A stretch of 64,000 nt of DNA from Actinacidiphila acididurans (GCF_016918855.1 NZ_JADKYB010000002.1:528249-592248); one strand, 5' to 3'; shown: positions 44,986-54,447, numbered from the stretch's first letter. The notes: generated by a model from the letters alone, not told the origin. Numbers and translations are program-made.

Positions 44986-47280
44986 CTAGTCCTTCTTGAA
45001 CGCCGGCTCCCCCTGGTACTCGTCCACCGCCGTGCCGCCCGCCTCGTAGGCGTCGTGGAGCTGGTTGGAGAGAGATTCGCCCTGGTCGAGCAGGTACTGA
45101 TGGACGCCGGGGAGGCTCAGGTAGGCGAGGACGGACCGGTCGATGTCACGGGTGCCGGCGGAGAAGAACTGCTCGGAGCTCAGGGCGGCCTGCCGCGAGG
45201 TGTCGGCCTGGTGGTGGGCGGCCATGTCGTCGATGCGGTGACCGAGGAAGGTGGAGAAGGCCTGGCCCACCGTGTCGGTGGCGATGGGCACCACTGCGGC
45301 GCCGACCGCGCTCGACCCGGGGACCGGGACCAGGCCCACGCCGATACCGATCAGTGTGCCGGTGCCGATCTTGAGGTAGTCGGTGGACCGGGCGAGTTCC
45401 TGGTCGGCGTCGGCGGACGCCGCGCCCAGGTCGGCGTGTACCTGGCCCACCCGGGCGTGGTCGAGGATGCCGCGCACGTGGGCCTCGACGAACAGAGCCG
45501 ATTCCGCGTTGCCGAAGTTCGCCCGGGTGGTCGGCGGGGAGTGCAGCAGCATGCTCGCCGTGTAGGTGTGCTGCGCCGCCGAGACGATGCCGTGCGCCGT
45601 GCGGTCCTGGCCGATCGTGCTCAGGAAACGGATCGCGTCGCGCCGGGCGTTCGCCGAGTCCCCGAGGGCCCGGTACGCGCGCCCGCCCGCCGGGAACGGA
45701 TCACCGGGCGTCGTGCCGTCGAGCATCGCGTTGTCGAGGTCGTCGATGTACGCCGCTCCCACCCGCCCGATGCTGTCCGCGATCCCGGACTGCGTATGGA
45801 TCAGTGCGGGGTTGGCGCCGTATCCGGTGATCACCTCGTCGGCCACGAAGGATGTGGCGTCCGTACGGTGCAGGGCATGGCGCGTGGCGTCGTACGCGCT
45901 GCCGGTGGTGGCCGCCTCCAGGGCGTGGCCGAGGCAGTCGTAGCCGGCGATCGGGCGGGAGCCGGGGTCGGGGAGGTACGAGGTGGCGTCCAGCGGCCAG
46001 GCGCGGGCGGGGGAGCCGCCCGGCCCGGAGCCGGTGAGGTAGTGGAAGGCGTTCGGGTTCCTGAACAGGTCGGTGGCCGCTGCCGGGTTGTGGCCGAGGG
46101 CTTCCATGAGGCCCGTCATCGGGTCGTGGCCGACGTCGTCGCGGACGCCGCCCAGGTTCAGGGTGGTGCTCTGCGAGGCGCGGCTGGCCAGCCACAGGTC
46201 GCCGGGCGATCTGCGGGCGTGCCGCTCGAAGTCCAGCAGGCGGGCGCCGTAGTCCTTGAGGAACCCGGTGTCGTAGCGGCCCTGGCGCATCAGGCAGCTC
46301 ATCACCTGGAAGCCGTACGGGCCCTCGGTGATGTCGGTGGGGCGCCGGGTGGGGATGCGCCGGCTGCCGAGGCCGATCATCTCCCGCTTCCAGTGCCGCA
46401 TGGTCTCGGTGCCGCAACGGGTCGCGGTCGCCAGCGTGCGGCTCAGCAGCTTCTGCAGGGTGACGGTGGCGTCGTCCCGCCGCCGGTCGGTGAAGCCGGC
46501 CACCGGATTGGCCATCACCGTCCAGAACCGGAGCGTGCCCTCGGGGCCCATCCGGGTGGCGAAATCCGCGGCGAAGGAAGTGTCGTCGTGGTTCACGTTC
46601 AGGAGCGAGTCCAGCGTGAGCAGGTCACCGGTGGTCATGTGCTCGCCCCGGGCGGCCAAATCGGCGGCGTGGCCGGCCTCTTCGGCGTCGAGCGAGGCGA
46701 AGACCGGGGCATGGAAGTCGTATCCGTTGCCGCCGGCATCGGCCCGCAGCGCCCGCGCGGCCTCCTCGTCGGCGACCTTGGCTTTTTCCACGGCGGTGTC
46801 GACGCGGTGCTGGAAGGCCGCCGCCGTGGTGTGGCGCGCCGCGTCCGACGCGGCACGGTGATCGGCAGCGCCCCGGTCGGGGGACCCGCCGTCCCGTGCC
46901 TGGGCGCGCCGGTCGTCGGCCACCGCCTCGACGGTGCCGTCAGGACGTACGGCCAGTCCCGAGGCGGGCGCCTCGACGTCCCGGATGCGCACCAGCTCGT
47001 CGTGCGCCTCCTGCATCCGCAGATAGGCGTCGTCCAGGATCCGCTGGACGCCGCGCGCCGCCGTGGCCGCGTCGCCGACCTCCTTGACGACCTTGTCCAG
47101 GTACGCCAGGCCCGCGGTCGCGTCCTCGCCCGACCAGCCGGAGGACGTGACGGGCCGCACGATCTGCTGCTGGACGTCCGGTTCGAGCGTCGCCAGGTTC
47201 TCGGCGGCCGTCCGCCAGCGGTCGGCCGCCGCCTTCAGCCGGCCGAGCGGCGCGTGAAGGACCGAGTCGTACGTGAGCAC
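44986..47280 (-). CDS. large WXG-motif ESX-locus protein (DUF6571-like)
   Basis: 764 residues. The N-terminal ~100 form a WXG-type hairpin (W49-S-G in TSSGWSGEDA) followed by a long helical region. The middle is a globular domain with no motif I can name. Near residues 640-680 is a Gly/Ala/Val-rich hydrophobic segment (GIGVGLVPVPGSSAVGAAVV) that could enter a membrane. I recall similar streptomycete proteins under the label DUF6571, with low certainty. GTG47280 is preceded by GAGGGGA and lies 13 bases past the upstream gene, which makes a pair. Possible ESX effector; no catalytic residues identified. Confidence 0.72.
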   Translation of the reverse strand: MLTYDSVLHAPLGRLKAAADRWRTAAENLATLEPDVQQQIVRPVTSSGWSGEDATAGLAYLDKVVKEVGDAATAARGVQRILDDAYLRMQEAHDELVRIRDVEAPASGLAVRPDGTVEAVADDRRAQARDGGSPDRGAADHRAASDAARHTTAAAFQHRVDTAVEKAKVADEEAARALRADAGGNGYDFHAPVFASLDAEEAGHAADLAARGEHMTTGDLLTLDSLLNVNHDDTSFAADFATRMGPEGTLRFWTVMANPVAGFTDRRRDDATVTLQKLLSRTLATATRCGTETMRHWKREMIGLGSRRIPTRRPTDITEGPYGFQVMSCLMRQGRYDTGFLKDYGARLLDFERHARRSPGDLWLASRASQSTTLNLGGVRDDVGHDPMTGLMEALGHNPAAATDLFRNPNAFHYLTGSGPGGSPARAWPLDATSYLPDPGSRPIAGYDCLGHALEAATTGSAYDATRHALHRTDATSFVADEVITGYGANPALIHTQSGIADSIGRVGAAYIDDLDNAMLDGTTPGDPFPAGGRAYRALGDSANARRDAIRFLSTIGQDRTAHGIVSAAQHTYTASMLLHSPPTTRANFGNAESALFVEAHVRGILDHARVGQVHADLGAASADADQELARSTDYLKIGTGTLIGIGVGLVPVPGSSAVGAAVVPIATDTVGQAFSTFLGHRIDDMAAHHQADTSRQAALSSEQFFSAGTRDIDRSVLAYLSLPGVHQYLLDQGESLSNQLHDAYEAGGTAVDEYQGEPAFKKD

Positions 47281-47293
47281 GCGCGCCGTCCCC

Positions 47294-47854
47294 TCAGATG
47301 TCGTACGTGGCCACGTCCGCCATGGCCTGTTCGACGTTGTCGTCGGTCAGCCGCTGGCCACGGGCGCCGGCGTACAGGTTGGACTGGAGCGTGGAGAAGG
47401 CGGAGGTGAGGTGTTCGCCCCGTTCGCTCCACGAGGTCCGCGCGGTGTCCAGCGCGCCGGCCAGCGAGAACTTCTCCGCCTTCAGGGCGCCGATCGCGAT
47501 GTCCGTGGCCTCGTCCACCTCACGCAGGGCGCGCGAGAGCCGGTCGTAGAGCGGGTACGTGTCCGCCGCCCGCTCCAGCGCCGGGTACCGGATCCTCAGC
47601 GGGCCGCCCGGCACCCCGCCCGTACCACCGCCCGTGTCGCTGTCCGGGCCGCCTCCCGTACCGTCCGGGCCCGTCAGCGCACTGGCGCCCCGGACCGTGC
47701 CCCCGGACACCACTGCCGCCGCGCTGCCGTCCGCGTCGTACCGCCAGGGATTGAACGCCCGGTCCATCCCCGCGGCCCTCGCCTGCCCGGCGACCGCCTC
47801 ACCGGCCGCCCCCTGCCCCGCCGTTCCCCACTCGACCGTCGTCCGCTCGGTCAT
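47294..47854 (-). CDS. small ESX-locus protein with WXG-like C-terminal helices
   Basis: 186 residues. A Gly-rich, probably flexible N-terminal half (GTGGGPDSDTGGGTGG) is followed by a helical hairpin with a loose tryptophan turn (ARTSWSERGEHL). Its place between eccC and the 764-residue protein suggests a partner or chaperone. Start ATG47854 is favoured by GGGAGGGGG; TTG47860 is an alternative. No named family recognised. Confidence 0.68.
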   Translation of the reverse strand: MTERTTVEWGTAGQGAAGEAVAGQARAAGMDRAFNPWRYDADGSAAAVVSGGTVRGASALTGPDGTGGGPDSDTGGGTGGVPGGPLRIRYPALERAADTYPLYDRLSRALREVDEATDIAIGALKAEKFSLAGALDTARTSWSERGEHLTSAFSTLQSNLYAGARGQRLTDDNVEQAMADVATYDI

Positions 47855-47958
47855 CGCCAAGGCCCCCTCCCGTACTCGCCGTGAGCCTGATCCGCGACCG
47901 AGTGTAACGGAACGCGACGAGACGACCGCGCTGCGTCATCACCCCCTGTGGAAAACCC

Positions 47959-50900
47959 TCACCGCTCCGGCAGCCACCCCGTCTGGATGAGCTGCGAGCC
48001 GCGCCGCCTCGTGACGTGGAAGCCGCGGCCGGGCGGCAGCCGGGTCGGCTTGACGTTGCCGAGCAGCGCGCCCTCGTCACGGTCGCCGGACAGCAGCAGG
48101 CCCTGGGTGCTCAGTTCGCGCAGCCGGTTCATGAAGGACTCGTAGAGGCTGCGGGAGGCGCCGGCGGAGTTGCGGGCCAGGATGACGTGCAGGCCGATGT
48201 CCTTGGCCAGCGGCAGCAGGTCCACCAGGACGCCGAGCGGGTTGTTGGAGGCGGCGACCAGCTCGTAGTCGTCGATGATCAGGAACATCTCCGGGCCGCT
48301 CCACCAGCTCCGGTTGCGCAACTGCTCCTGTGTGACCTCGGAGTTGGGCACCCGGGCGGCCAGGGCCCCGCGGATCGACCCGACGAACTGCTCCAGCGCG
48401 GGCGCGGACGCGGCGAATTCCACCAGGTGGGTCTCGGGCACCGCGCCGAGCAGGGTGCGGCGGTAGTCGACCATGATGATCCGGCCCTGCTCGGGCGTGT
48501 AGCGCTCGGTGATCTGCTTGATGAGCAGCCGCAGGACGGCGGTCTTCCCGGACTCGCTCTCACCGAACACGATGAAGTGCGGGTCGGTGTCGAAGTTGAC
48601 GAACGCCGGTTCCAGGGCCACCTCGTCGATGCCGATGGCCACGCCGTGCTGCGGGTAGTCGCTGCCCTTGGGCAGCTGGTGGGCGGGCAGGGTGGCGGGC
48701 AGCATGCGCACCTCGGGGGCGCGCGGGCCGGTCCAGTTGGCCTCGACCGCGGCGACCAGGGCGGCGGTGCCGTCCGACAGGTCGCCGGTCTGCGCGGAGG
48801 CGTCGATCCGGGGCAGGCCGGTCAGGAAGTGCAGCCGCTGCGGGCTCAGGCCGCGGCCGGGCGCCGTGGCCGGCACGTTCTGGGCGACCTTGCGGTCGAA
48901 CTCGGACTCCATGGGGTCGCCGAGCCGCAGCTCCAGCCGGGCCTGCACCTGGTCCTTCAGCGCCGGGCGGACCTCGGAGTAGCGGGTGGCGGTGAGCACC
49001 ACGTGCACCCCGAAGCCCAAGCCGCGCGAGGCGATGTCGGTGACCACCGACTCCAGCAGCTCGTAGTCGCTGCGGAAGGACATCCAGCCGTCGATGACCA
49101 GGAAGACGTCGCCCCACTGCTCGCCCGGCAGGTCACCGGCCGCGCGGCGGCGCCGGTAGGTGGTGATGGAGTCCACCGCGTTCGCGCGGAAGAACTCCTC
49201 GCGCCGGTTGAGGATGCCGGCCACCTCGGCGACGGTGCGCCGCACCTTCTCGGTGTCCAGCCGGGAGGCGACCCCGCCCACGTGCGGCAGACCGTTCAGC
49301 GCGAGCATGCCGCCACCGCCGAAGTCCAGGCCGTAGAACTGCACTTCGGCCGGGGTGTGGGTGAGCGCGAAGGAGCTGATGAGGGTCCGTACCAGCGTGG
49401 ACTTGCCCGAGCGCGGGCCGCCCACCACCAGCAGGTGGCCGGCGGCGCCGGAGAAGTCCAGCCGCAGCAGGTCCCGGCGCTGCTCGAACGGCTTGTCCAC
49501 GATGCCCAGCGGCACGTCCAGCGCACCCAGGCCCGGCAAACCCGGGGAGGTCAGGCCGCGTCCGGCGGTGACCGCGAGCGGCGGCAGCAGCTGGTCCAGC
49601 GACGGCGCCTCGGCCAGCGGCGGCAGCCACACCTCGTGCGCGGGCGCGCCCTGCCCCTCCAGCCGGCGCACGATCACGTCCAGCACGGTGTCGGCCAGCG
49701 CGCTGCTCTCCGTCTCCGCAGCGGGGGCGGCGGCCGGCTGCGGGTCGGCCTCGGGCACCGGCACCTCTGCGGCGGTGAACAGCACCGGGCGGCGCTGCGG
49801 CGGCAGCGGCCCGGTGGCGGTGACGGCGCCGCGCGAGCGGTACGGCCCGGACACGTACGCCGCCTTGAACCGCACCATGGTGTCGGTGCCGAACTTCAGA
49901 TAGCCAGAACCCGGCACGGACGGCAGGTGGTAGGCGTCGGGCACGCCGAGCGCGGCCCGCGACTCCGAGGCCGAGAAGGTGCGCAGGCCTATCCGGTACG
50001 ACAGGTATGTGTCCAGGCCGCGCAGCCGGCCCTCCTCCAGGCGCTGCGAGGCCAGCAGCAGGTGCACGCCCAGCGACCGGCCGATCCGGCCGATCTGGAT
50101 GAACATGTCGATGAAGTCGGGCTTCTCGGTGAGCAGCTCGCTGAACTCGTCGATGATCAGCAGCAGGTTCGGCAGCGGCTCCAGGGCGCTGCCGGCCGCT
50201 CGCGCCTTCTCGTAACTGGTGATGTCCTTCTGCCCGGTGGCGGCCAGCAGCTCCTGGCGGCGCTGGAGTTCACCGGTGATGGAGTCGCGCATGCGGTCCA
50301 CCAGCGTCAGGTCGTCGGCCAGGTTGGTGATCACCGCGGAGACGTGCGGCATCTGCGCCATGCCGGCGAAGGTCGCGCCGCCCTTGAAGTCGGCGAGCAC
50401 GAAGTTGAGCGTCTCGGAGGAGTGGGTGACGGCCAGACCGAGCACCAGGGTGCGCAGCAGCTCCGACTTGCCGGAGCCGGTGGCGCCCACGCACAGGCCG
50501 TGCGGGCCCATGCCCTCCAGCGCTGCCTCCTTGATGTCCAGCAGCACCGGCTCGCCGTTCTCGCCGACGCCGATCGGCACCCGCAGCCGGTCCTTGGTGG
50601 ACCGCGGCCGCCAGGTACGGGCCGGGTCCACCGCGCCCGCGTCGCCGAGCCCCAGCAGGTCGGTGAAGTCCAGGTCGGCCAGCAGCGGTTCCTCGTCGTC
50701 GGCGCCGCCCGAACCCATCCGCAGCGGCGCCAGGTGGCGGGCCAGCGTCTCGGTCTCGGCCTCGGACAGCACGTCGGGCACGCCCTCGTACACCGAGCCG
50801 TCGGCGGCCTCCAGGGTCAGCCGGCCGGGCTGGACCACCACCGACAGGCCGCCGCGCGGCCGACCGAGGTCACCGGGCACCACCTCGATGACGGTGACGC

Positions 50901-51915
50901 CCTGCAGGCCCTCCGCGGCGGCGAACACCGAGTCCTGCGGCACCGCGCCGCCGTCCAGCACCACCACGATGTGCGGCTTGTCCAGCAGCGGCCGGTCGTC
51001 GCCGAACCGCGGCCGGTCCTCCAGCCGCTTGGCCAGCATCGTTTCCAGGTCGCCCAGGTCCCCGCACAGCAGCCGCCGGGTGCCGGCGCCGTCGGAGGTG
51101 CCGGGCCGCTGGGCGTGCGGCAGCCACTTGGTCCACTCCCACTCCGGGGCGCCGGCCGGGTCGGCGACCACCGCGATCACCAGGTCGTCCGGGCCGTGCA
51201 GCGTGGCGAGCTGGGACAGCACCGCGCGCGCCGTCCCGTACACCGTCGCCCGCTCCCCGGACAGCGTCAGGTGGTAGAAGGCGCGCAGCGACACCACCAG
51301 CGGCAGGTCCTCCACCTGGGCGTGGGTGCGCACGAAGGTGTCCAGCGCGTGCTCGGCCAGCGGCTCCAGGCCCTCGGTGGGCGCGGCCTGAGGCGCGATC
51401 AGCGCGGTGGCCAGCGGCTGCGGGCCCAGCCCGAAGCGGACCTGCGCGAAGTCCGGGTCGGTCGGGCGCCGTTCCCACACCCGGTTCCCCGGGCCACCGG
51501 TCACCGACACCAGCGACCACAACTGCTCCGGCGCGGGATGGGTGAACAACTGGGCGCCGCGCTGCTGTTCGGCCGTGGCGCGGACCTGCTCGCGGACCCG
51601 GGACAGGTACGTCAGGTACTCACGCCGGGTGTCGGCGAGGCTGCCGGCCGCGCCGCGCCGCATCTTGACGAACTGGGCGACGGCCATGGCGCCGCTGGAG
51701 GCCAGCATCAGGCCGCCCATCATCATCATGATCGGCTGCGAAGTGGTGAAGAAGTACGCCGCCGAACCGGCCATGCCCAGCATCGGCAGCATGGCCATCA
51801 ACAACCCCTGGTCACCGCCCCGCGGCAGCCCGGGCGGCGGCTGCAGTCGCACGCTTTCGGACGGCACCGCACGCGGCAGGGACCGCGGGGGACGCTTGAC
51901 GATGACCACGCTCAA
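47959..51915 (-). CDS. eccC: type VII secretion ATPase EccC (fused EccCa/EccCb)
   Basis: FtsK/SpoIIIE-type motor that recognises ESX substrates and drives secretion. It has 1318 residues in one chain. After MSVVIVKRPPRSLP come two membrane helices (~38-85). Three ATPase domains follow: Walker A GATGSGKS (~475) with IIDEFSEL, GGPRSGKST (~830) with LVIDGW, and GESESGKT (~1117) with IIDDYE. ATPase 1 looks complete; ATPases 2 and 3 have Asp-Gly and Asp-Asp in place of the Walker B Asp-Glu, as is usual for EccC. TTG51915 fits the family start (MSxxxVKRPPR); GTG51909 is possible. Divergent from eccD. Confidence 0.94.
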   Translation of the reverse strand: MSVVIVKRPPRSLPRAVPSESVRLQPPPGLPRGGDQGLLMAMLPMLGMAGSAAYFFTTSQPIMMMMGGLMLASSGAMAVAQFVKMRRGAAGSLADTRREYLTYLSRVREQVRATAEQQRGAQLFTHPAPEQLWSLVSVTGGPGNRVWERRPTDPDFAQVRFGLGPQPLATALIAPQAAPTEGLEPLAEHALDTFVRTHAQVEDLPLVVSLRAFYHLTLSGERATVYGTARAVLSQLATLHGPDDLVIAVVADPAGAPEWEWTKWLPHAQRPGTSDGAGTRRLLCGDLGDLETMLAKRLEDRPRFGDDRPLLDKPHIVVVLDGGAVPQDSVFAAAEGLQGVTVIEVVPGDLGRPRGGLSVVVQPGRLTLEAADGSVYEGVPDVLSEAETETLARHLAPLRMGSGGADDEEPLLADLDFTDLLGLGDAGAVDPARTWRPRSTKDRLRVPIGVGENGEPVLLDIKEAALEGMGPHGLCVGATGSGKSELLRTLVLGLAVTHSSETLNFVLADFKGGATFAGMAQMPHVSAVITNLADDLTLVDRMRDSITGELQRRQELLAATGQKDITSYEKARAAGSALEPLPNLLLIIDEFSELLTEKPDFIDMFIQIGRIGRSLGVHLLLASQRLEEGRLRGLDTYLSYRIGLRTFSASESRAALGVPDAYHLPSVPGSGYLKFGTDTMVRFKAAYVSGPYRSRGAVTATGPLPPQRRPVLFTAAEVPVPEADPQPAAAPAAETESSALADTVLDVIVRRLEGQGAPAHEVWLPPLAEAPSLDQLLPPLAVTAGRGLTSPGLPGLGALDVPLGIVDKPFEQRRDLLRLDFSGAAGHLLVVGGPRSGKSTLVRTLISSFALTHTPAEVQFYGLDFGGGGMLALNGLPHVGGVASRLDTEKVRRTVAEVAGILNRREEFFRANAVDSITTYRRRRAAGDLPGEQWGDVFLVIDGWMSFRSDYELLESVVTDIASRGLGFGVHVVLTATRYSEVRPALKDQVQARLELRLGDPMESEFDRKVAQNVPATAPGRGLSPQRLHFLTGLPRIDASAQTGDLSDGTAALVAAVEANWTGPRAPEVRMLPATLPAHQLPKGSDYPQHGVAIGIDEVALEPAFVNFDTDPHFIVFGESESGKTAVLRLLIKQITERYTPEQGRIIMVDYRRTLLGAVPETHLVEFAASAPALEQFVGSIRGALAARVPNSEVTQEQLRNRSWWSGPEMFLIIDDYELVAASNNPLGVLVDLLPLAKDIGLHVILARNSAGASRSLYESFMNRLRELSTQGLLLSGDRDEGALLGNVKPTRLPPGRGFHVTRRRGSQLIQTGWLPER

Positions 51916-52173
51916 CCGGACGCACCAGCCCTCAAGTCACTCGACCGCCGTTGGACAAAACGGGGCCTCGTGCGGCACACCCGGTACCATCTACGCCCCC
52001 GTAGGGGTGGATCCTACTGGGCGGCAATGGAAGCGCTGTCAAGAGGACTTCACGACATCACCACATGTGACGAGTAAGGTGGCGCGGCACCCCGGGTGCG
52101 GGCCGGCCGTTCCACGCCGCCGGGCAGGCACGCCGCCCGGGTCACCACCAGCATGACAAGGGGGAACTGCTCG

Positions 52174-53613
52174 GTGAGCACCATTTCGGCGACCGGCCCG
52201 TCCTCGACCGGCTTCTGCCGTGTGACGGTCGTGGCGCCGGACCGCAGGATCGATGTTGCGCTCCCGGACGACGTGCCCGTCGCCGAACTGCGCGCCCATG
52301 TGCTGCACTTGTCCGGCCAGAACCAGGCCGAGGGCGAGCCCGCCGGCTTCAACCTGGTGCGGCGCGACGGCACCGTCCTGGAGGGCGGCCTGTCCCTGTC
52401 CGCCCAGCGCGTCCTGGACGGCGAACTTCTCGCGCTGCGCCCGTACGCCGACTCGCTCCCGCCGCCGGTGTACGACGACGTGGTCGACGCCATTGCGACG
52501 GCCGTGGAGCGCGACAATCGCCGCTGGAACGACGAACTGATGCGGGCCGGCGGCCTGACCGGCGGCTTCGTACTGCTGGTCATGACCGGCTTCGTGCTGT
52601 GGTTCGCCGACCCGCACCGGCACGACATGCACGCGCTGCCCGGGGTGCTGGCCGGCGTGATCGGCGTGGTGCTGACCGCGTTCGCGGGCGTACGGGCCCG
52701 CGCGTACGACGACCGCGCCTCGGCGGTGGCGCTGGGCCTGGCCGCGCTGCCGCACCTGATGATCGCCGGATCGGGCATAGTGGCGCCGGACAGCGGCGAA
52801 GGCGCCGGACGCATGCAGTTCCTCGTCGCCTGTGTGACGGTTCTGGTCGCTTCGGTCCTGCTGATCGCGCTGCTGCCCTACGGCGACGCGCCGTTCGTCG
52901 CCGCCGCCCTGCTGTCGGCGGCGGGGGCGCTGGCCACCTTCGGGGTGATCGCGGGCGGCTCCCCGCCGCGGTACGCCGCCGCGGTCGCCGGGGTGTGCGC
53001 GGTGGCCCTGGTGGGCTTCCTGCCCGGCTGGTCGGCGCGGTTCGCCCGGCTGCCGATCGGTTTCCGGGCGCAAGGGGAGAGCACCGAGGAGCCGGTGGAC
53101 TACCGGCGCATCGCCGCCCAGGCGCAACGCGGTCACGAACTGCTGCTCGGCCTGGTGTGCGGTTGCTCCGCGGTGGTGGTCGGCGCGGTCACGGTGCTCG
53201 GCTTCTCCGACTCCGGCTGGGCGCAGCTGCTGGCGCTGGCCACCGCCGTCGCCGCGATGCTGCGCGCCCGCCTCTTCCGCTACACCGCACAGGTCGCCGC
53301 CCTGCTCGCGGCCGGCGTCGTGGGCCTGGGCCTGCTGGCGCTGGGCCTGGCGCTCAATCTGCCGGTCGACCTGCTGAAGAAGTTCGCGCAGGGCGACCAC
53401 GGCCCGCTGGACACCCGTACGGTCTGGATCACCGCGGCCGTCGTGGCCGGCGCCGCCCTGCTCACCGCGATCGCCCTGATCGTGCCCCGCAAGGGCGTGT
53501 CCCTGTTCTGGGGCCGCACTCTGGACATCGGGGAGGCGGCGGTGCTGTTGTCCCTGGTCCCGCTGTGCCTGGCCGTGCTGAAGATCTACAGCCGGGTGCG
53601 CGGCAGCGGCTGA
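52174..53613 (+). CDS. eccD: type VII secretion integral membrane protein EccD
   Basis: Forms the membrane channel scaffold of ESX. It has 479 residues: an N-terminal ubiquitin-like domain (~15-95, CRVTVVAPDRRIDVALPDDVPVAEL), a linker, then about eleven membrane helices to the end. AAGGGGGAA before GTG52174 selects the start; ATG52153 is in frame but lacks a site. It lies across a 258-bp divergent region from eccC and is the last ESX gene before rpsO. Confidence 0.94.
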   Translation: MSTISATGPSSTGFCRVTVVAPDRRIDVALPDDVPVAELRAHVLHLSGQNQAEGEPAGFNLVRRDGTVLEGGLSLSAQRVLDGELLALRPYADSLPPPVYDDVVDAIATAVERDNRRWNDELMRAGGLTGGFVLLVMTGFVLWFADPHRHDMHALPGVLAGVIGVVLTAFAGVRARAYDDRASAVALGLAALPHLMIAGSGIVAPDSGEGAGRMQFLVACVTVLVASVLLIALLPYGDAPFVAAALLSAAGALATFGVIAGGSPPRYAAAVAGVCAVALVGFLPGWSARFARLPIGFRAQGESTEEPVDYRRIAAQAQRGHELLLGLVCGCSAVVVGAVTVLGFSDSGWAQLLALATAVAAMLRARLFRYTAQVAALLAAGVVGLGLLALGLALNLPVDLLKKFAQGDHGPLDTRTVWITAAVVAGAALLTAIALIVPRKGVSLFWGRTLDIGEAAVLLSLVPLCLAVLKIYSRVRGSG

Positions 53614-53719
53614 GCCGGCCGGCGGGGCGGACGCGGCCGATACGGCTCACCGGCCGCTGCGACGCGGCGCCGGAAACCCGTGCGGGTGACCCGCGGGTAA
53701 GTGTGTCGCCGCGGGCTGG

Positions 53720-53725
53720 TACTCT
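53720..53725 (+). promoter_or_regulatory. candidate -10 box of the rpsO promoter
   Basis: TACTCT, about 115 bases before the rpsO ATG. The leader after it has GTCACG / CGTGAC arms (53734-53739, 53755-53760). No clear -35. Confidence 0.35.
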
Positions 53726-53839
53726 GGGTGACGGTCACGTGTGCTCATCCGTACCGTGACAAGCCTCACGAGTCCAGCGAGACTCCCCCGCGACGAATAC
53801 CGGGGGCACTCGGAGGCGGCCTACTTCCCGGGAGATTGT

Positions 53840-54127
53840 ATGGCGCTCGACGTCGAGACGAAGAAGCAGATCATCGCCGAGTTCGGCACCAAGGAGGGCG
53901 ACACGGGCTCCCCGGAGGTGCAGGTCGCGCTGCTGTCCCGCCGGATCTCGGACCTGACCGAACACCTCAAGACCCACAAGCACGACCACCACTCCCGCCG
54001 GGGTCTGCTGATCCTCGTCGGTCAGCGCCGCCGGCTGCTGCAGTACCTGGCCAAGAAGGACATCACGCGCTTCCGTGAGCTGCGCGAACGGCTCGGCATC
54101 CGGGCCGGCGCCGCGGGCGTCCGCTAG
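53840..54127 (+). CDS. rpsO: 30S ribosomal protein S15
   Basis: 95-residue primary 16S rRNA-binding protein of the platform. Signature [46 protein letters not shown] is complete. GGGAGA precedes ATG53840; upstream in-frame codons are rejected by family length. Followed by a hairpin and then pnp, the classical rpsO-pnp arrangement. Confidence 0.98.
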   Translation: MALDVETKKQIIAEFGTKEGDTGSPEVQVALLSRRISDLTEHLKTHKHDHHSRRGLLILVGQRRRLLQYLAKKDITRFRELRERLGIRAGAAGVR

Positions 54128-54137
54128 CAGTCCTGGA

Positions 54138-54169
54138 GGGGGCGGTTCCCGCGACTGGGGGCCGCTCCC
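54138..54169 (+). terminator. hairpin between rpsO and pnp
   Basis: GGGGGCGG (54138-54145) pairs with CCGCTCCC (54162-54169) with one G-T, followed by TTT. Likely partial terminator or processing site in the rpsO-pnp transcript. Confidence 0.6.
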
Positions 54170-54257
54170 TTTGCCATATGCACCGGGGCCCTTGCGCGGG
54201 GCGACGGGTTGTGCACAGGACGTGCGCGACCCCCGAGTCGTCTGGTGCAATGGTGCC

Positions 54258-54276
54258 GTTGACAACCGTTGACAAC
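54258..54276 (+). promoter_or_regulatory. double TTGACA-like repeat upstream of pnp
   Basis: GTTGACAAC occurs twice at a 10-bp period (54258-54266, 54268-54276), each copy being palindromic except at its centre. It may hold a -35 element or be an operator for a pnp-specific promoter. Confidence 0.45.
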
Positions 54277-54281
54277 GTATG

Positions 54282-54298
54282 AGGAGGAGCGTCCTCCT
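54282..54298 (+). promoter_or_regulatory. AGGAGGA / TCCTCCT hairpin in the pnp leader
   Basis: Perfect 7-bp stem with a 3-base loop, 150 bases before the pnp GTG. The left arm equals an ideal ribosome site but has no start codon at a proper distance. PNPase leaders are known targets of autoregulation through a stem-loop in other bacteria. Confidence 0.45.
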
Positions 54299-54447
54299 AT
54301 TCGCCGCAAACGCCGGTCCTCGGTAGTGGCCCCCGGGTGGTGCCACCCCCGGTGGCTTCGATCGAAGACCGGCCCCGGCAGGACGCCCCTCCACCGACGG
54401 CCCGCGGACGACATGGCCCGCGGGCGAGGACGAGGAGAATCCCCAGA

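Noticed and set aside
48016..52077. 1353-residue plus-strand open frame opposite eccC
   Set aside because: Shadow of eccC: biased His/Arg/Gln/Gly-rich translation, no ribosome site, no recognisable domain. Long antisense frames are normal in high-GC genes.
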